Shown in pieces: positions 25,301 to 38,546 of a DNA stretch of 64,000 nucleotides (position 1 is its first letter; every line of letters begins with the position of its first letter). This DNA comes from Membranipora membranacea (Eukaryota > Bryozoa > Gymnolaemata > Cheilostomatida > Membraniporidae). The stretch lies in NCBI GenBank assembly GCA_914767715.1, contig OU612066.1, positions 10,667,001-10,731,000 of the forward strand. Direction: 5' to 3'. A program made the position numbers and the translations under genes. Below the pieces are notes generated by a model. The model worked only from the letters and a program-made list of their open reading frames with translations. It did no database searches and was not told where the DNA came from.

Positions 25301-26934
25301 AGTGGTTCTTAGCCCTGAATTTATTCATTCTAAGCATTTGTACATGAGATTCTAACACGGATACTGGCGCCGCATCACCCATTGATTTTCTGGGATAATG
25401 CAGGCCTAGCCAGTAGGTCCATGACTAGTGGTATTCCACCACTCCAATCAAGCTCTTATATATAATGGTATCCATTCCATCGCTACTAACCAGCTTGCTC
25501 TAGTCAAACCTAAATCAAGGTTACTTACAACTCTCGCCTAGACTTACTAAGAGACGTACTCAGCCCTCTCTATCTGGTAATCATTTTTCACATGTCAGCA
25601 TTATTTCTTACAGATTTGAACCTTAGCATAGGCATATTATTGCATTCAATTATAATGCCACTTATTCTAACTGCAGCCGTCTGAGCACTTCTTACAACTT
25701 ACCCACACAAGAAACGAAAACCAGTAAAGTTTTTCTGATGGCAATTTCCACATTCAACACCAGTATGTGGCTCAAGGTTATATGTGGTGATGTGATTAAT
25801 GAGTTCTCGTCCAAGCTGGCTGGTAACTAAAAACAGGAGCAGATAACCGTACGAAGGAACTATGGTTATGTGATGTGTATCATCACCATTGTACAATATC
25901 ATCTTTGATGGCCGATCAAGTCACTTGGATATTAATTGGACCATGCACAAACAAAATTAAATGGTAAAGCTTATCAAGTGAATTGTAAAAAAGAACAACC
26001 CTACATACTTTTGTCCGCTAGTACCAACCGTAAACGTATCTATATTACATGTTTATGTCTACTTTGATATATGTATATATTAAGTCTATAACTATGACGG
26101 TAGTTGTTTAGCATGGGTATGTAACAATCAATCTTATCTTATCTCATCTATATTACATGTTTATGTCTACTTTGATATATATATATATATATATTAAGTC
26201 TATAACTATGATGGTAGTTGTTTAGCATGGGTATGTAACAATCAATCTTATCTTATCTTATCTATATTACATGTTTATGTCTACTTTGATATATATATAT
26301 ATTAAGTCTATAACTATGACGGTAGTTGTTTAGCATGGGTATGTAACAATCAATCTATCTTATATTCATGTCAAGATTGCTGGAGAGCAGCGAAATAAAA
26401 AGTGATTGACATTGACATTGACATTGACATTGACATGCACCATATCTTAGCATTATTGTAAGCGACATGTAAGGGTTACAAACAACGCTCATTTCCCCTG
26501 ATCAGCCACCAAGCTTTTTGGTAATGTATTAGGCTTGGTCTAGTTTTCAAGATTAATATGAAAATCAAGTGCTCACCTATTCTTAGTATCGCTACCCCAA
26601 CAGCCTTGTTAACTTCCTGATTAGGTGTTAAGTCCTTGACCTCTCCAACTGGCGGGATAGTTGTCAGCTCACAGCTTGGACATGGTTCATTTTCTGATCC
26701 TGTTTGAATACCCACCAGACAAGGAAAGCAGAACTCATGTCCACAGCTTAATATCCTGGCATCGGTGAAGAAATTTTGGCAAAGCGTACAGACCAGATTC
26801 CGGTATTCCTTTGACATTTCTTCAACCAGCAGAAGGGAATCACCAGATCCCTTTTCACCCACCTGTACACCATTGTTGACATTTGCTGGATTGTTTCTCT
26901 GCTGAAGCTGTGTCTCATTAGCTGCAGAGAACAT
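22370..26934 (-). CDS. RING-ZZ-ZZ protein, array copy 3
   Basis: Exons in transcript order: 26934-26577, 25826-25703, 24171-24036, 23763-23615, 23081-22948, 22449-22370; 326 residues. RING ligands are C49, C52, C64, H66, C69, C72, C85 and C88, after a 48-residue leader. The linker is only about 25 residues, the shortest in the array. ZZ1 starts at C145 (CGNCHQKNFTGFRFLCG|NCRNYNLCAYC) and ZZ2 at C240 (CDHCNVRGMRGDRYLCG|MCADYDLCETC). A small extra 3' exon adds a tail GDYLSGKCSLETDPEFAACE... with a high share of acidic residues and three cysteines, unlike the aromatic tails of other copies. That last exon rests on splice phase and frame only. The long introns contain tandem repeats and a C12 run. 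Confidence 0.85.
26039..26436. repeat. Three-copy 108-114-bp tandem repeat plus hexamer microsatellite
   Basis: Three direct copies begin at about 26039, 26147 and 26261, each TCTATATTACATGTTTATGT..., with variable AT-rich and CTTAT-type segments. They are followed by a (GACATT)n run at about 26405-26436. It lies in intron 1 of array copy 3. Confidence 0.9.
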
Positions 26935-27971
26935 AGTCACAAAAAATCTGCTGGAAACCAAAACTTGGCAGTCTGAATGAGCTGTTTATGTAATAAAGGT
27001 AGTTACTAGTTCCTTGTTGGCTACTAACTGCTAACTGATGGTGCAATGTAAAGCTGAACTTTATCAATATGGCTGCGCTCAGCTCGCTTTGTATCAACTG
27101 GATGTTTTTGTTATCTGGGTTTTTCCATGATTAGTCATGCTATATTTGTTATCACCATGATTGTTCGAGGCAACATCAATACAATATTTGATAATGTAGA
27201 AAGTGCTGAAGTAATAAGTTCCAATACAGGTGTTGAGTTTTGAGTTGAGTAGTCTAGCATTGGTGTACACACGGTTTTATCCGTTAACAATCTCTTGTCC
27301 AAATGAGCTTTCCTTCCGTTGTGGACTTTTGAAACTGGGGAAAACCCAGTGACGTCGGCTGCTTCGTTTTCCACAGCCTCAAATGTCAATAATATTGTTA
27401 TTCTGAACTCACATCAGTTTTTCACTTCAAATAATGACATCAATAACACTAGGAGAGAAAATCAATAACTACAAGTGGCAAGCGACAAGGCTAATTACAT
27501 GGGCTTATGGGTAGGCGTAAATGGTGGGGTTACAAGCTAGGGCAAAATTGACTGTTATATTATTATATGGGCACAGCTTAAACAGGCCTTACCCTACCAC
27601 CCATGCCAGCTAGATGATAGTATAGCACCACTCAGCTTCCAAGAGTTTTAACAACCCTTAAAGTCTAAGACTAAACCAAGTACCTGGTGATGGTACTGTG
27701 TGTGTAGTCGTATTGGATATAGGATGTAGAATGAAAACGTTCAGACAAACAGACCCCCTTTCTCTTGGTTTTCATAAATATAATAATTCTGATCAGATTA
27801 ATAACAGAAAAGAAAAAACCGGAAGAATGACAGCGTGTGTGAAACAATTGTTACACTGCATACAAAAAATGTCATCGAAAATAGAATTGATTATCAATCA
27901 CATTCAGCTTCGGAACTTCCAATAAAAATAAATAACTAAGGTGTATGAAAGCATATTTGATGATCCCTTTT
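26935..27971. other. Spacer between array copies 3 and 4
   Basis: It holds the presumed promoter of copy 3 and the 3' untranslated region of copy 4. An open minus-strand frame at 27135-27389 has no recognisable domain and no splice partner, so I do not call a gene. Confidence 0.5.
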
Positions 27972-30900
27972 TCATTCGGTGCTTTCAGTGCTTTCCGAGC
28001 TCTGCATTTTGAGGGTAGTAATATCTGTGATAGGTCCGTGCTCAGATTGTGATGGAGCAGCGGCAGCAGCAGCAGCAGCACACTCCTCCTGACTCTGACC
28101 TTCTGTGTCTTGAATAGCTCTAAAATAAAGAGGAGATTTATCATCGAATGACTCGTTGTATGTCTCTTTGACCAAGGAGTTGTCTTTTCGGCCAGTAAGT
28201 GTTTAGGTAAGGCACGCACTCCTCTAGGGTATATGGCTAGGGATATTAGACAGTGCTTCAATTCATCAGCCATTGATTGCTGCTGGCGCATATAATACAT
28301 GTTTCCGCAATTTTAAGCTATCAACTCATCGTTAACTGGACAACAACGAGGATAGGATAGGATAGGAGAGTCGCCTAGACTTTTGCAAGTTTCGTAACTG
28401 GAACATTATTTATCGAAGCTATAGACATTGGAGTTGGAAAATTCTGCGCAATATACCAGTTTATAACGACTATAACAACCATATGTCATAGGCTGCACTA
28501 TGGTACAGCAGTAGTACTTGTATACATATATTTACCCGTAGAAGTTGTGAGTGAGTTGAGCTTGTGTCGGATGATACTGGGTGGGATGGTCGATGACCAG
28601 GAACAGGTGTTTGTTATCGTGTATCTCCTCAGAATTCTTTTCACAATCACTGCACAGGTTGTAATCAACACAATATCTATCGGAAAAATAAGAATTGGCT
28701 GTATTATACTATTTTAGGCAAGATTGAATATCATGTACTTTGAAAATAATGACCATTGGTTGTTGGGAAATGAAAGATCATTAGGACGGATGCTACTTTT
28801 TCTCCTTATTATGGAACATCTTAGCAGAACATATCAAGCTTGCTAGAAATTGTAGTCCTATTATATTATCGTGTTTATTTGTATATTACAGATTGCTGTT
28901 TGAAATGACTCGCCGGCGTTGAGAATACAGATTTATAGTCAGACAATAATACAAGAACACATTGGTGAGTATGTAAACCATCAAAACCTGGCTGGTTGGT
29001 ATGGTCATATCAGGTTCACCTTTGTGCAGCGATATAGTTTGAGCGCTTTAACAGTGCCGGGATAGCTGGTAGTAGCATTTTTACACAACGGGAAAGTGGT
29101 TGATAATGAAATGCTACTACCAGCTATTCCGGCACGGTTTAAACGCTTAAACTAGCATCAATATTGGAAAGGGCTTGTCAACATCCTTTCCACAATGCAA
29201 CGTTAACCTGGAATTCCCAAGATGTTCAGATCAACCTCATATTCCCGCAGAAACAAAAAATTTACCTAGTTCACTAATTGGAATTTCGCTGGAGATCAAT
29301 TCTGTAAATCATAAGAATTTCTAAAATTTTAAATTTATAGCTTATACAAAGGAGTTTTAAAAATTGAAATTGAATACATGACTTTAAATTCTGGAGGTTC
29401 TGTTAACATTTTCATGATCTCACTGGATATTCTACAAATTGCATTCACTGTGTTTCAATATGTTGACGGCTTGACGTCATGTCGATTTTAGGAGTAATCG
29501 ACACGTTGGAAAAGCATTAAGGTCAACTCTCGTTCGCATTGGGTTGTGTTTCTTCATTCGCTTTGGGGAACCGTGTTGATATGATGAGGCGACAAGAAGC
29601 CTGGCTTCAGATCTCGGCCGCGGCAGAATTTGTTTGATACTGCGAGATACTGCGAGATACTCATCAGTGCACCTCATTGAAACTTAACCATAACACAAAC
29701 TTACCCACACATATACCTGACACCAGATATGGGCCCTCGTCCACAGTGACTACATATAATATCTACAGACTCTCCCTCATCTGTCTCCCTCTTGTGTTGT
29801 GTAGCAGTCTCATTGTATGACATACCGATCAATATCGCATCCTACAGATACACCAAATATAAATATAAAGATAAAAACAGGAAGTGAAATTTATCAGCAT
29901 TTCAAACAGATTTCAAGGTTATGAGTTATGGTTATGAGTTTCAACTGCATTAGACTAGCCTCGTCACAGGGCAACTTTTGTTGTTTTTTAACTAGAAATT
30001 GGCCCGTGACAAGGCTAGCATACACATAAGTCACATTAGATATCATACGGTCAGAAATAGAATAATTTATGGTATGCTATGCTGCACTTTGAGTCTTTGG
30101 GATCACATAAGACATGCGGAAAGTTATATCCGATGAGCAGGTAACCGCATACCGCTTTGAGCACTGGGCACAGTTCCCTGGGGCTAGTAGTGGCAGGTCT
30201 CTTGAACTTGATGAGCAGGTGCTCTGGATCATGTACTGCTCCTCGTACTATCTTCTGACATTTCTCACACAGATCGTAGTCATCACATATACTACAACGT
30301 CATACTCGTGAATTAGATATATTGGACATCATGTTTCGTTAAGACGTTAACCTGATCCTGTTATGTGAAAATAAAATAGACAACACCCTGTTGCCGAGGT
30401 TTCAGAACACTGAGGTATGATAGTACATACCAGACAGTGCATTAGATGCCACATGTATTGGCTGTTTGATATCAATGACTTTTTTCCTTCTTGCAGAATC
30501 TTAGACCAACTTTGAACTTTGGGTTTCCTACATGATAACTTTACTACGCTACATGAATGATATACATTGTTTGTATGCTGTTTTTACTAAGCTGTATGCA
30601 TGATTATTATTATAATCAAGTCTATGGCTGTATGTTATTTACCACAACGCAAAAAATATTCACTGTCCCTCATTGCCTACATGCCAAAATCTAAGCAGAA
30701 TCTGACCTGGTTGTTGAGTGATATAAATGTGGACTATGAGCGAGAGTTGCTCACAGGACTATCATACTTGTTACCTGAGTCTTAGAATGTAGCCGGGTAT
30801 TCCATTAAATACTTTCATAACAAGCTAACAATAATCTCTTCGGTTAGGAAAAAACCCCATGTCTGCATCACAGGGTATGAGTAGCCTTAATCTGTGACTG

Positions 30901-31955
30901 TCTATAGTCCTAGTCTAGGATCTAGTATTGGTACCAGTACCGTCAACTTACTTTTTTTCTGAGGATTGAGAAACACAGCAATAAGAGGTGAAACGCATTG
31001 GAGGAAAAGAGGATATGGGAGAAAATTTAATTTACAGCCTGAGCACTACCAATATAATTTTATGGAGAAGGCACTACAGAGTTCATTAATCTATTGCCAT
31101 CTGTATCCAATATTCACTATATACGGTTTTCACTAAACTTCCTGAAGATCACTTACCCACATTTGTATCTGTCGCCTCTGATACTGCTACTCCTACATTC
31201 ATCACAAGTAATGCTAGTGTGTTGAGGTCGGCTGGAGTTCTGGTCACTCTCTTCAGATTCCTGTACAGGCCTGACTTCTTCGAGCAGGTGCTCCTGCAGG
31301 TCTGTCTGTAAGCCTGTCAAAGCAGCTGACAGCATGCCGAGGTCGGCTCGACCTCCAGATAAGGCAAAATTGAGAAAGTCTCCTCTTAAACCAGATAACC
31401 TGGCCGCTGGCCTCTTCTCCCTCACTTCGGGTGCTTTCCATTGTGGAGGAGCCTCTGGGAATGAGGAAAAAAGCAATTGTGTCTAATTATCAGGTTTGAC
31501 ATTCCATAGAAGTTGTGCCTCATAAGAGAAATCCGGCGAATTACAATTGCAAAGTAGGTAGTACCAGCAAACACTTTTCTTTCTTCATATGTATTACGTA
31601 TTATGTATTACGCCCCCTCCCCTTAAATCCGAAGTATGTTCTATGTGAAACACAGACAGAAGTTCTGGAACTTACCTATGGTAGCTGGTTCGTACTGATG
31701 TACAAGCTTAACCAAATCACCAGCCAGTTTGTTAACTGGCAGCTTCTCAAGTTCTGATGATTTCGGAATAGTCTTAGCTCTACAAATTGGACATTCTTTA
31801 ACTGAGGAGGTGCCCTGAAAGCCCTTAAGGCAGACTAGACAGTAGGTATGACCACAGGTTAAGCCCCGTGGATCAGTAAATATCTGAAGACATATGCCAC
31901 AAGTAATCGTCTCTTTTACATCTGTCAGTTGAATCCTTGAGCTGCTCTCCGCCAT
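27972..31955 (-). CDS. RING-ZZ-ZZ protein, array copy 4
   Basis: Exons in transcript order: 31955-31676, 31454-31157, 30291-30153, 29841-29705, 28676-28536, 28119-27972; 380 residues. The RING uses C19, C22, C34, H36, C39, C42, C55 and C58. Exon 2 opens with EAPPQWKAPEV, an Ala-Pro-Gln-Trp box shared with copies 5 and 6, followed by a Leu-rich amphipathic segment and acidic stretch. ZZ1 starts at C177 (CDECRSSSIRGDRYKCG|ICDDYDLCEKC) and ZZ2 at C269 (CSHCGRGPISGVRYMCG|YCVDYNLCSDC). After ZZ2 the QLTHNFY motif is reached, but a further exon adds a 48-residue tail with an eight-Ala run and SSESTESTE. In copies 5 and 6 the protein stops a few residues after this motif, so the added exon looks like a lineage addition. 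Confidence 0.9.
29035..29154. mobile_element. Palindromic MITE with TA target duplication
   Basis: Arms GTTTGAGCGCTTTAACAGTG... and its inverse ...GGTTTAAACGCTTAAAC (29037-29152) surround a short loop, and both ends abut TA (29035-29036 and 29153-29154). This fits a Tc1/mariner-type non-autonomous element. It lies in an intron of array copy 4. Confidence 0.75.
29955..30018. repeat. Short inverted repeat
   Basis: CTAGCCTCGTCACAGGGC (29955-29972) is matched by the inverse GGCCCGTGACAAGGCTAG (30001-30018) around a 28-base loop. It is probably a small palindromic element in an intron of array copy 4. Confidence 0.75.
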
Positions 31956-33926
31956 CGTATGATACGCTCAGCTTCTCACAACATTAGCAAGGACAGCAGA
32001 GACTTTATTTTCGCTCAATACTTTGAACCTGCAAACAGCACCGCCACAAAGTTTATACAACTTAAATTGGTATTAGAATGAATTGTGTTGCCACTTGGCG
32101 ACTATATTGATAGCACTATAGTCTAACATAGAGAATCTCATTAGAGATGGTAGTGGTACCAGCATGAAAACTAAGCCAACCGATTTCCGCATGATACACA
32201 AACACAACCCTGGGGTTGGTTGAAAGCAGTATATCATATCAATGAACTAAACCCCGGTTTAGTTCATTGATCATATGGTATATTGAGTTAGGACTTACCT
32301 TTAGTGCGAATAAGCTCTATGCCCATACCAATACCAACTCAACCTCTTTCAAGTGTGAAAGCCAATTCTCATTTGGCTATTGAGCTAATAGAGCTTCAGA
32401 TGTTGTGCCAGAACTTTTTGTCCGAATGTGGTGACATTAATTCATGTACAGTAATAGGTATGTCAACAGTGCTAAAGTAGTACAGCTAGTTCAATAACGT
32501 CACCTTCTTCGACTTATATTATGCTACTCTCTATTCAACCAATCCTAAAGCTAAAGCTTGATATATGGGTTTCGGAATTTCCACTTGAGTTATGAGTCGT
32601 GGGAATTCCAGTTGTATCAGCTATCTGGTAATTTCACCGATGAACTAGTTCATTGATTTCAATGTTTTCTTCACTAAGTTCTCTTGTACTGTGTTGTATT
32701 AAAAATTGCCTTACTGGTGCTATGATAGAGCAAGGAGTTAAAGACTCCATGGATAGAGCAGAACATGTAAAACAGTGAGAATACATTGATGCCTGGTGAA
32801 CATAGCCTCAAAGCAAGGAGTAACTGCTTAAAGTTAGCTCAGTACAATACAACACAAATAATGTATTGCTCGAAAGTTAGAGAAAGTTATCATAGTGCAG
32901 GATTCGCTGGTTGTGCGTAGGAAGGTTTTTGCAGGTTAGCATTTAAACTGCTATATTTAATAGAGGATTCCATTGAAGAAAAAACATGGTGGGATTTATG
33001 AAAACATGGTGAGAAAAAGGAACAATATACAGCAAACAGTGTCAATGCTTGGGTTTTGAAGAAAAAACATTGTCTAAGCTTTGTTATTAAAAAACTGACA
33101 GTCCAAGGATATCGTTACTTTGCTAAGCAAGGATATAGCATTTGTGTAATTCCCCTTTGGCACCAATTCTGAATAGGGTGAGCAAAATCAACTTTTCCGA
33201 TAGTACACTTGGTGCCTACAACATTATAGATACTCTCTCAGCCAAAACTCCTCTAATTTTTTTAAACTTATACATCCAAGCAATCCCACAGCGTGCTTTT
33301 TTAATCTCACAATCGAAACTCACAATTTTTACAGAGGTTCTGTTATAAAAATTAGATTGAGGTGTTGGCGAAATTCAAAGTTAAAATACACACAGTCAAG
33401 ATTATTAACCCTATGGCAGCCAGGTGATAAAATAAATATATATTCTCAGCTGGGAAATGAAATATGTAGCTAAAATATGATTGTAGAAAGCCTTTGAATT
33501 TATCGTAATCGATAAATATCATGAGCATATCTCACCGAGTTTCATGCAGGAAACTTTCCCTGCTCACGACCACCAGGAAATCTCTGACCAAAATCATGGT
33601 TTAGATTAGAAGAAACCATAGCTATATAAAATTTTATGTATAACTATGGAAATAACCTGTAAATTTTATTCCTTGGACAAAAGGAACCAATATTTCTGGT
33701 CCTAAATCCTATCCACCAAGGAACCTGTTACTTCCTGCTTTCAACATAGCTCTCCATTATTCAGAGTAAAGTCTTAATTATATCAAAGCCTCACAACCAA
33801 ACCTCAACATCACACACTTTCATTGAAAATTGAAAAAAGCAAAAAAATATAATATATATATTATATTTCCTAGAGGTATAAGTAATTGTGATAGGAATTA
33901 TGATAAGTACCCTTATATTAGATTGT
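31956..33926. other. Spacer between array copies 4 and 5
   Basis: No coding exon is recognised. It contains the hairpin at 32230-32281 and a related CTAGTTCATTGATTTC fragment near 32645. The presumed promoter of copy 4 and 3' region of copy 5 lie here. Confidence 0.5.
32230..32281. repeat. Perfect hairpin around TCAATGAACTAAACC
   Basis: TCAATGAACTAAACC is followed almost directly by GGTTTAGTTCATTGA, with weaker pairing of ATATCATA and TATGGTAT outside. The TTCATTGA end recurs at about 16068, 32648 and 55980. Confidence 0.8.
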
Positions 33927-36900
33927 TCATGCCTCTTGTGTTTCATAAAAGTTGTACATGAGCTGTGGTTCTGTCGTATGGAAAGCAGTAGGATGTTTGA
34001 ACACCAGGAATATATGCTCCTCATCATGGAAATCCTCTGAGTGCTTCTCACATTCCTCACATAGATCATAATCAGCACACACTCTAAAAATGTACAATTA
34101 TTTTATAATATATAATTTCGGATAGTTCATGCCATCACATAATTGCTGAATATCATAGATGGTTACATCTAGCTAGATATTCCAAGCTTCCATCCTACAA
34201 GGGAAGTGTGATTTCCAGTTACTTATGCTGTTGGAACTTGCTGCTCACTTCCACCTCGGAATTAACAAAAAACAATTTACATGCAATAAGTTGAACTTTT
34301 AAGCTGTCTCCCATTGCAATCAAAGATCAGAAAGCTCATCAGGTCATAATTGAGATGTCAGGAAAACGATGATGCACATAAGCATGATATGTACCATTTG
34401 CCATATGAAGGACCAACCAAGTACTTAGTTAGTTTGATGGCCATATACACAGGCTACCCTGTGTGTTTTCTCATTCCTTTGAAAAACAATAAACAGAATT
34501 CTTATGCCTGCATCAAAAGTAAGATTACAGAAAAAGTAAGTCTTTTATCACATCAGCTTGATGTCTCATGGTCATTTATTATCACATAAGAACCGTATAC
34601 TGAGGAAACCATGTAACACGCCTATTGGTTTCCTAGCAAGCTTAAAATTTGTGGAGTTGTTGACCTCACTTATTGAACATGGTGAAAACAATGGTTAAGA
34701 TATTTTCAAGGATATCCCAGGACACACAGTGCACTTTTCTGAAATTTCAAGATATATTACCAAAAATTGCCTATAAAGAATCTATTTTGGATTTGCTGAT
34801 TGCTAACACACACCATAGGCTATAGATAAATAAAAGGGCAAATGGCCCCAACCCCTTCTCATCTCCCCTACCAATCGCCCCGCCCCCCTACCTTCTCAGG
34901 GATTTATAATGATTGTATGTTTGTTGAATACAGCGAACAACAATGAAATCATAATAGTATTCTGAAGACAAGGAAAAGTCCTTCCTTGAAAACAATAAGA
35001 AGTCAACTCAGAGGAAAACCAGGAAAAAACTAGATAGCCTCGCTTCTAATGTAACATTATAAATCATGGGCTGCTATATCATTAGTCCTTATAATTTATC
35101 AAACCAATGAACAAATGCAGGCTAACAAATACAAGGGCAAGTCTCACTGCATATACACTGCAGGATATTAGAATGAGTGACAAACTAAGACCTTCCTTCA
35201 TTCATCTATATAAGAAGAATAACAATTTGCTACAAGAAGATTTTGATCACTCATGAGTCATGACAGGGTTGGGGGGGGGAGTAACTCACCCACACTTGTA
35301 GCGTACTCCTGAAATCGGAGCAGTACCACAGTTATCACAGTTAATCATTTTGGTCTCTGTCTCTGATAAGTAGAGAACATGTTCTGTCTTTGACACATCC
35401 ATTGTCATTGCCATAGTCATCGAATCCTGAAAATGGGAGAGAGCGTAGTTTGGTCAATGATCAATCTAGTACATCCCAAGCAGCCGTTTTGGAAACGTCA
35501 TTCCAAGCAAACAGTTATTGCGTCAATGATCTAGGTGGATTTGATATTAATCATTTCATACTGGTGGTGGCGGTTGCCGGCAACCAGTTTCAGTTGGCAT
35601 TGAGGTACAAAGACTACAGTGATATTGGACTAACATCTCCAAGTATCCTCTGCATAGCTGGGTCAGCTGTCCTAGGTTTCTTCATTTTCACAAATAGATG
35701 AGGTTCGTCGGTTGGATGTGATTCACTTCTGGGCTTTTTCTCACATTCCTCACACAAGTCGAAGTCCTCACAGAACCTATAAATACGGATATGAGAGATT
35801 AGATTGGTGGTGATAAAAATAATTTCCATCAATACTGCTGTTGAAGATTAAGTGGGCAGAATCACAAAAAGCCATGATATGATAATGAGATAGGAGCTTT
35901 AAAGCAAATTATCACCATCAATCATTTAGCAATTTCAGGATGAGGCACCTAGCAGATCTTGCTCACTCAGCTAGGAGTGATCAGAAAGTGAGCTGGCTGA
36001 CCCTTTTACCACCTATACAAAGTCATCACAGAGTATGCTACCACTATTTGAGTGTGATTGATGCCCAGAAATTTATAAGGTTGCTTCTATAAACTTAAAC
36101 TGTAGGCTACCGATGAAAATCTCAAACTTTTATATGGAATACAATGATTGTATTTTATATAAAAGTTTAAGAATTTCATTGTCGTTCCCAGCGACCAAAC
36201 TCACCATCCGACCCAGTGTAGTAGGAGGACTATTCAAAGCTTGCCAAATTTCTACGCCCAATGCTTGATTAGCAATTATACACTCGCAGTACCAGATATC
36301 AAGTTTAACTAATTCTGGCAACCCAGAAACCATTGCAAGGTGAAAGTACAAAATTAATTCCACCAATGCTGACTCACCCGCATTTGTACCTGGCCCCGTA
36401 GACGCCACCGTGACAGGAGTCACACTTTACATATCTGTGACGAACCCCTCTTTCTTCAGTATCATTGCCATCATTGTCGCTGTCACTGTTCAAACCCAGG
36501 AGGCCGGCAAGACCGGAGAGGTCAGAGTTCAACATCATCAGTGCAGCGATACGAGAGTGTAACTCACCGTCATCATCGCTATCCTCATCTGAGCTGTCGC
36601 TGTCGGAAGATTCCTTGTCCACAGAGTTTTTTGGCTCTCTCCATTGCGGAGCTTCTTCTGTTAAATAGTAGAGTATCAGATGATAAACAAGCACAGAAGA
36701 TTATTTGAACAGTTGTCATTTCAAGTCAAGTAACAGCTGTTCTGTAGGTGGAGTGAGTAGGGATCTCATTGCCCCGCTTCATGCAACTACTTCACAACAC
36801 AGCCTTACGACATAGGCATAAGGAGTTTGCCAGCCTGTGAACTGCCCCCCTATGAACTGCCCATGGAAAGAGGTGGGAAGTTCATAAGGGGGCAGTTCAC

Positions 36901-37355
36901 AGACTGGCAAACTCCTTATGCCTATGCCATAATATTAACCCTCAAACTTCAAGCAAGGAGTAACAAATACTCTATGCTTCAAAGTGGATGTCTATATGGT
37001 CATATCTACCGGAAATTATTTGTAAGATTGGCAGGGTTGGGAAGTTGTTAGTTTTTTGTTCAGGTTTACCTTTTGTTTCTGGTTCATAAGTGTGTACCAA
37101 CATGACAAGTTGCTTTGCCAGCTCATTCTCTGGCAATCCATCGAGATCCTGTTTGATAGGTATTGTCTTTTCTCTACACACAGGGCAGTTCTTTGAATTT
37201 GAGGAGGAGGTCTGGAATCCTTGGAGACATATCAAACAGTAAGTATGTTCACATGTCAAAACTCTTGGATCAGTGTATAACTGTAGACAGATTCCACAAG
37301 TCACTGTTTGTTTGACATCCTCAAGCTGGATCTTGCTGCCTGCTGCCTGAGCCAT
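33927..37355 (-). CDS. RING-ZZ-ZZ protein, array copy 5 (acidic linker)
   Basis: Exons in transcript order: 37355-37070, 36657-36378, 35776-35635, 35426-35290, 34083-33927; 333 residues. The RING uses C20, C23, C35, H37, C40, C43, C57 and C60. The linker begins EEAPQWREP and runs into a strongly acidic Ser/Asp tract (DSDSSDEDSDDDGE), a Leu-rich part (LMMLNSDLSGLAGLLGL) and another acidic patch. ZZ1 starts at C174 (CDSCHGGVYGARYKCG|FCEDFDLCEEC) and ZZ2 at C266 (CDNCGTAPISGVRYKCG|VCADYDLCEEC). ZZ2 is preceded by a Met-rich MTMAMTMDVSKTEH segment nearly identical in copy 6, marking these two as closest relatives. It ends QLMYNFYETQEA. Confidence 0.92.
36811..36926. mobile_element. Palindromic MITE upstream of the copy 5 linker exon
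   Basis: CATAGGCATAAGGAGTTTGC starts one arm and GCAAACTCCTTATGCCTATG ends the other, with CAGCCTGTGAACTGCCCCC paired inside. Length is about 116 bases. It lies in intron 1 of array copy 5; target duplications are not evident. Confidence 0.8.
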
Positions 37356-38546
37356 TTGGCTGTCAGAAGTCTTCAGTTGAAGCTATAACCTATGAATATC
37401 CAGGCCAAGAAGTGAGAAACAACAGAAAAATAATAACATGACTAATTTATTATCAACATAGGAACTCAAGGTCAAGGTCATATTAAGGGGATTTTCCCAT
37501 AAATGTAAATTCCAAATTAGAACATAAGTCCCATCCTATCAATGGATAAATCCTATAGCATTCATGATTTTACTTGAAATTTTTATTCATTATCAATAAA
37601 ACACATAGCCACATCCTCTTTATTCCGCTGACTCCAACCCAAATTGTTGCTTGTACATTATATTGTTTCTAGCTGCATATCTGACAACCCAAGTTCGTAC
37701 AAAATCTTGCATTCAATTTCAAAAGGATCTCATGTTACTAATTCCTTTTTTTTCTGCCGCCCAGAGTCGGTCGAACAGTAAGCAGTGAGCAAATAAGGGG
37801 AGTTGCAGTGCCATAAAAGCATACAGGTGAACGCTCACATATGGTTTCTCTCTTTTCATATATTTTGAATGTATTTATATTTTTTATAAAATATGAGTAA
37901 TTATACTACTCAACTCGGACATGGATCACTCTTAAAAGTGGAAACATACTTTTAATAAATTTCGAAAAATGGACTTCACTGCAATATAATAAATTACATA
38001 GTCAATCCTTGGTACAATATAAGTTCTAAGGACAATCTGATGGGCAAAAAAAGTCATATCTTTTTTCATTATTTTGACACAGCAGACCTAAACACAGTAC
38101 CTATTGAGTGACTTACTGAACTAGGTAAGCAAGAAAAGGAAATAAGAGATATTAGTATGTTTATGAAACAGCAATCAAAATCTTGCAATTTCATCATAAG
38201 TGAGAAAATTTTACCATACACAATTTCATCCGTACACACATGCCACAAAACATAAATGCAAGGAATGAAGTAAAAAGTTTTTGGTCCCTTGTAATTGTAA
38301 TTAATATCCGACTAATACAGTTCGAATTTGTGGTTCACAGACTTATCATGATTGAATGCTCCTTCCTTCGCAATTCAGACTTGGATATCACACATATATT
38401 CCTTCCTTGTTATACATGTCGATTTGCTAATCTTGAGCATGTTGAGCTTGCACATCACGTCCCAGCAGCACAAAATGATTACATTATTTTCATGTTCCTT
38501 TTCCTCTGTGGATCCTCATTAAATGGGTTGGTAGAAAACTGGTGCA
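37356..38546. other. Spacer between array copies 5 and 6
   Basis: AT-rich DNA with no recognised exon or repeat. It should contain the promoter of copy 5 and the 3' end of copy 6. Confidence 0.5.

Noticed and set aside
26039-26436. CRISPR-like array
   Set aside because: Units are over 100 bases, directly adjacent, without spacers, and the genome is eukaryotic.
27135-27389. Minus-strand gene between array copies 3 and 4
   Set aside because: 84 residues without a domain, without clear start context or splice partners.
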